From DATJLY01 sp963773665 (lineage in GTDB: Bacteria; Pseudomonadota; Alphaproteobacteria; ATCC43930; CGMCC-115725), in contig CAVZBZ010000002.1 of NCBI GenBank assembly GCA_963773665.1, forward strand, positions 1,116,001 to 1,180,000: 64,000 nt of DNA, read 5' to 3'. How positions within the stretch are numbered: the stretch's first letter is position 1; the number at the start of each line of letters is the position of its first letter. This document shows, in pieces, positions 62,742 through 64,000 of this stretch. Made by a program: the position numbers and the translations under genes. The notes under the pieces are model-generated. The model did no database searches. It was not told the DNA's origin and saw only the letters and a list, made by a program, of their open reading frames with translations.

Positions 62742-63409
62742 AGAGTGTCTCGATCTGAGCGAACTCGGTATCGACGGCCTTGAATTTCTTTCGCAGGCGC
62801 TTGATGTGGCTGTCGATGGTGCGGTCGTCGACATAGATGTGCTCGCCATAGGCGCCATCCATCAGCTGATCGCGGCTCTTCACGTGGCCGGGCCGCAGGG
62901 CGAGCGATTTCAGGATGAGGAACTCGGTCACGGTGAGATCGACGTTCTCGCCCTTCCAGGCGCACTGGTGCCGGCTCGGATCGAGCATGAGCTCGCCGCG
63001 CTGGATCACCGGCTCGGCCTCGCCCGTGCCGTTGTCGCGCATCAGCTCGCCGCGGCGCAGGAGCGCGCGAATGCGCTCGACCAAAAGCCGCTGCGAGAAC
63101 GGCTTCTTGATGTAGTCGTCGGCGCCCATCCTGAGGCCCAGGACCTCGTCCACCTCGTCGTCCTTCGAGGTGAGGAAGATCACCGGCATGGCGCTGTCCT
63201 TGCGCAGCTGGCTCAAGCAGCTCCATGCCGTCCATGCGCGGCATCTTGATGTCGAGGATGGCGAGATCGGCCGGATGCTGGGCGAGACCCTTCAGCGCCT
63301 CGGCGCCGTCGCTGTAGCAGCGCACAGCGAAGCCTTCCGCCTCGAGCGCCATCGAGACCGACGCGAGGATGTTTCGATCGTCGTCGACGAGAGCAATCGT
63401 GTTGACCAA
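62710..63409 (-). CDS. chvI: Response regulator ChvI (one frame break)
   Basis: About 232 residues when joined. The start is TTG at 63409 (MVNTIALVDDDRNILASVS) with GAGGTGAG upstream. The phospho-acceptor Asp is in LAILDIKMPRMDG and the Lys in GADDYIKKPFSQR; an OmpR-type DNA-binding domain follows (DLTVTEFLILKSLALRPG, VDDRTIDSHIKRLRKKF, GVGYRYRDR). One extra T near 63218 (CTGCTTGAGC for CTGCTGAGC) breaks the frame between MDGMELL and SQLRKDS. Partner of ChvG. Confidence 0.92.
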
Positions 63410-63585
63410 AGCTCACCTCATACCGCGCGCGCGCCGGTTGCGCAGTCTTGCCGCGCACTATGGCGCTTTCGCGGCGCGAATATGGCCGCGCCGGGCGGCA
63501 CCCCATTATATAGGCAGGCGCGGCGGCTCGTGCCTAGAAGCGGCCGCGATTGCGGAACGGGGCGGCGAGGCGTTAAGGGTGGGCG

Positions 63586-64000
63586 ATGGCGCAGGAGGAT
63601 AGCGAAAGCCCGGGCCGGACCGCGCGCCGCCTGATGCGGGCCTCCGACCGCGCAAGCCTCGCGACGCTGCTCGACGGCGGCGGACGGGGCTGGCCCTATG
63701 CCTCGCTCGTGCTGGTTGCGCTCGACACCGACGCGTCGCCCCTCCTGTTGATCTCCGATCTTGCCGAGCACACCAAGAACCTCACGCGCGATCCGCACGC
63801 GTCGCTCCTGTTCGACGCCACGGCCGGGCTTGCCGAACCGCTGACCGGGGGGCGCGTGACCGTGCTCGGCGAGTTGGCGCGCGTCGCCGGGGTAGGACGC
63901 GCCCGGCTGCTCGCGCGCTACCTGGCGCGCCATCCGTCGGCGAGCCTCTATGCCGGCTTCGCCGACTTCGCCCTGTGGCGGCTCAGGCCCGAGCGCGCCC
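63586..64000 (+). CDS. Pyridoxamine-phosphate-oxidase-like/HugZ-family protein (3' end outside window)
   Basis: 138 codons are visible before the right edge. It has TARRLMRASDRASLATLL, YASLVLVALDTDASPLLLISDLAEHTKNLTRDPHASLLFD and LGELARVAGVGRARLLARYL, matching the flavin-binding split-barrel of HugZ-type heme-utilisation proteins. Such proteins bind FMN or heme. The gene is divergent from chvI across 176 nt; no further gene is seen in that gap. Confidence 0.82.
   Translation, partial: MAQEDSESPGRTARRLMRASDRASLATLLDGGGRGWPYASLVLVALDTDASPLLLISDLAEHTKNLTRDPHASLLFDATAGLAEPLTGGRVTVLGELARVAGVGRARLLARYLARHPSASLYAGFADFALWRLRPERA

Overview
The window reads as chromosomal core sequence from a GC-rich alphaproteobacterium. 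The lineage call rests on DivL and ChvG/ChvI, an FzlA-type GST, a short HprK, a TIGR02300 protein, an NDUFA9-type epimerase, the kdsD-lptCAB-rpoN-hpf-ptsN order and the tsaE-amgK-murU-addB-addA-trxA order. The order or genus cannot be fixed from sequence alone. No rRNA, CRISPR array, transposase, integrase or prophage was found. Genes are tightly packed, and many neighbours overlap by 4 nt at ATGA, GTGA or TTGA.

Layout. 1-4 kb: thrS (3' end outside the window) preceded on the minus strand by two glycosyltransferases. 4-8 kb: an ABHD10-like hydrolase, an unusual membrane protein, an epimerase and an MFS carrier. 8-13 kb: an RND efflux pump with its adaptor and a TPR protein. 13-18.5 kb: FzlA-like GST, a DUF882 peptidase-like protein, DUF924, an NDUFA9-type epimerase, a Rieske oxygenase with a heme-binding protein, and a DsbA/FrnE-family oxidoreductase whose first active-site Cys codon is UGA. 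18.6-25.5 kb: tRNA-Leu, RNase D, then LPS export and nitrogen-related regulation (kdsD, lptC, lptA, lptB, rpoN, hpf, ptsN). 25.5-33 kb: Hsp20, thiolase with DUF35, a lone Flp pilin, enoyl-CoA hydratase, acyl-CoA ligase, RidA, a SLATT-like membrane protein, DUF5996 and tRNA-Ala. 33-44.5 kb: aroA, cmk, rpsA, ihfB, lapA, an ornithine-cyclodeaminase-like gene, pyrF, trpF, trpB, trpA, accD, folC. 44.5-54.5 kb: trxA, addA, addB, murU, amgK, tsaE, and a ferredoxin-NADP reductase on the other strand. 54.5-63.4 kb: divL and the regulatory PTS/two-component cluster (ptsI/P, ptsH, EIIA-Man, rapZ, hprK, chvG, chvI). The right edge cuts a flavin-nucleotide-binding protein.

The most interesting item is the DsbA/FrnE-family gene at 17916-18536. 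An in-frame UGA replaces the first Cys of CPWC, a perfect 7-bp hairpin starts 13 nt after the UGA, and an AGGAGG ribosome binding site sits at the upstream ATG. This looks like an unannotated selenoprotein with a UxxC redox motif. Other notable points are a near-consensus sigma-54 promoter in front of rpoN itself, a DivL-type kinase with Tyr for the phospho-accepting His, an RND permease with Asn-Asp instead of Asp-Asp in its proton relay, a heat-shock promoter with a possible thermosensor in front of hsp20, and a perfect 20-bp inverted repeat.

Caution on sequence quality: about two dozen single-base frame breaks fall in otherwise well-conserved genes. Nearly all are apparent one-base insertions. 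They are dense between 43.1 and 52.8 kb (accD, folC, addA, addB, murU, amgK), with isolated cases in lptA, chvG and chvI. The intact motifs on both sides suggest residual sequencing errors more than gene decay, but sequence alone cannot decide.
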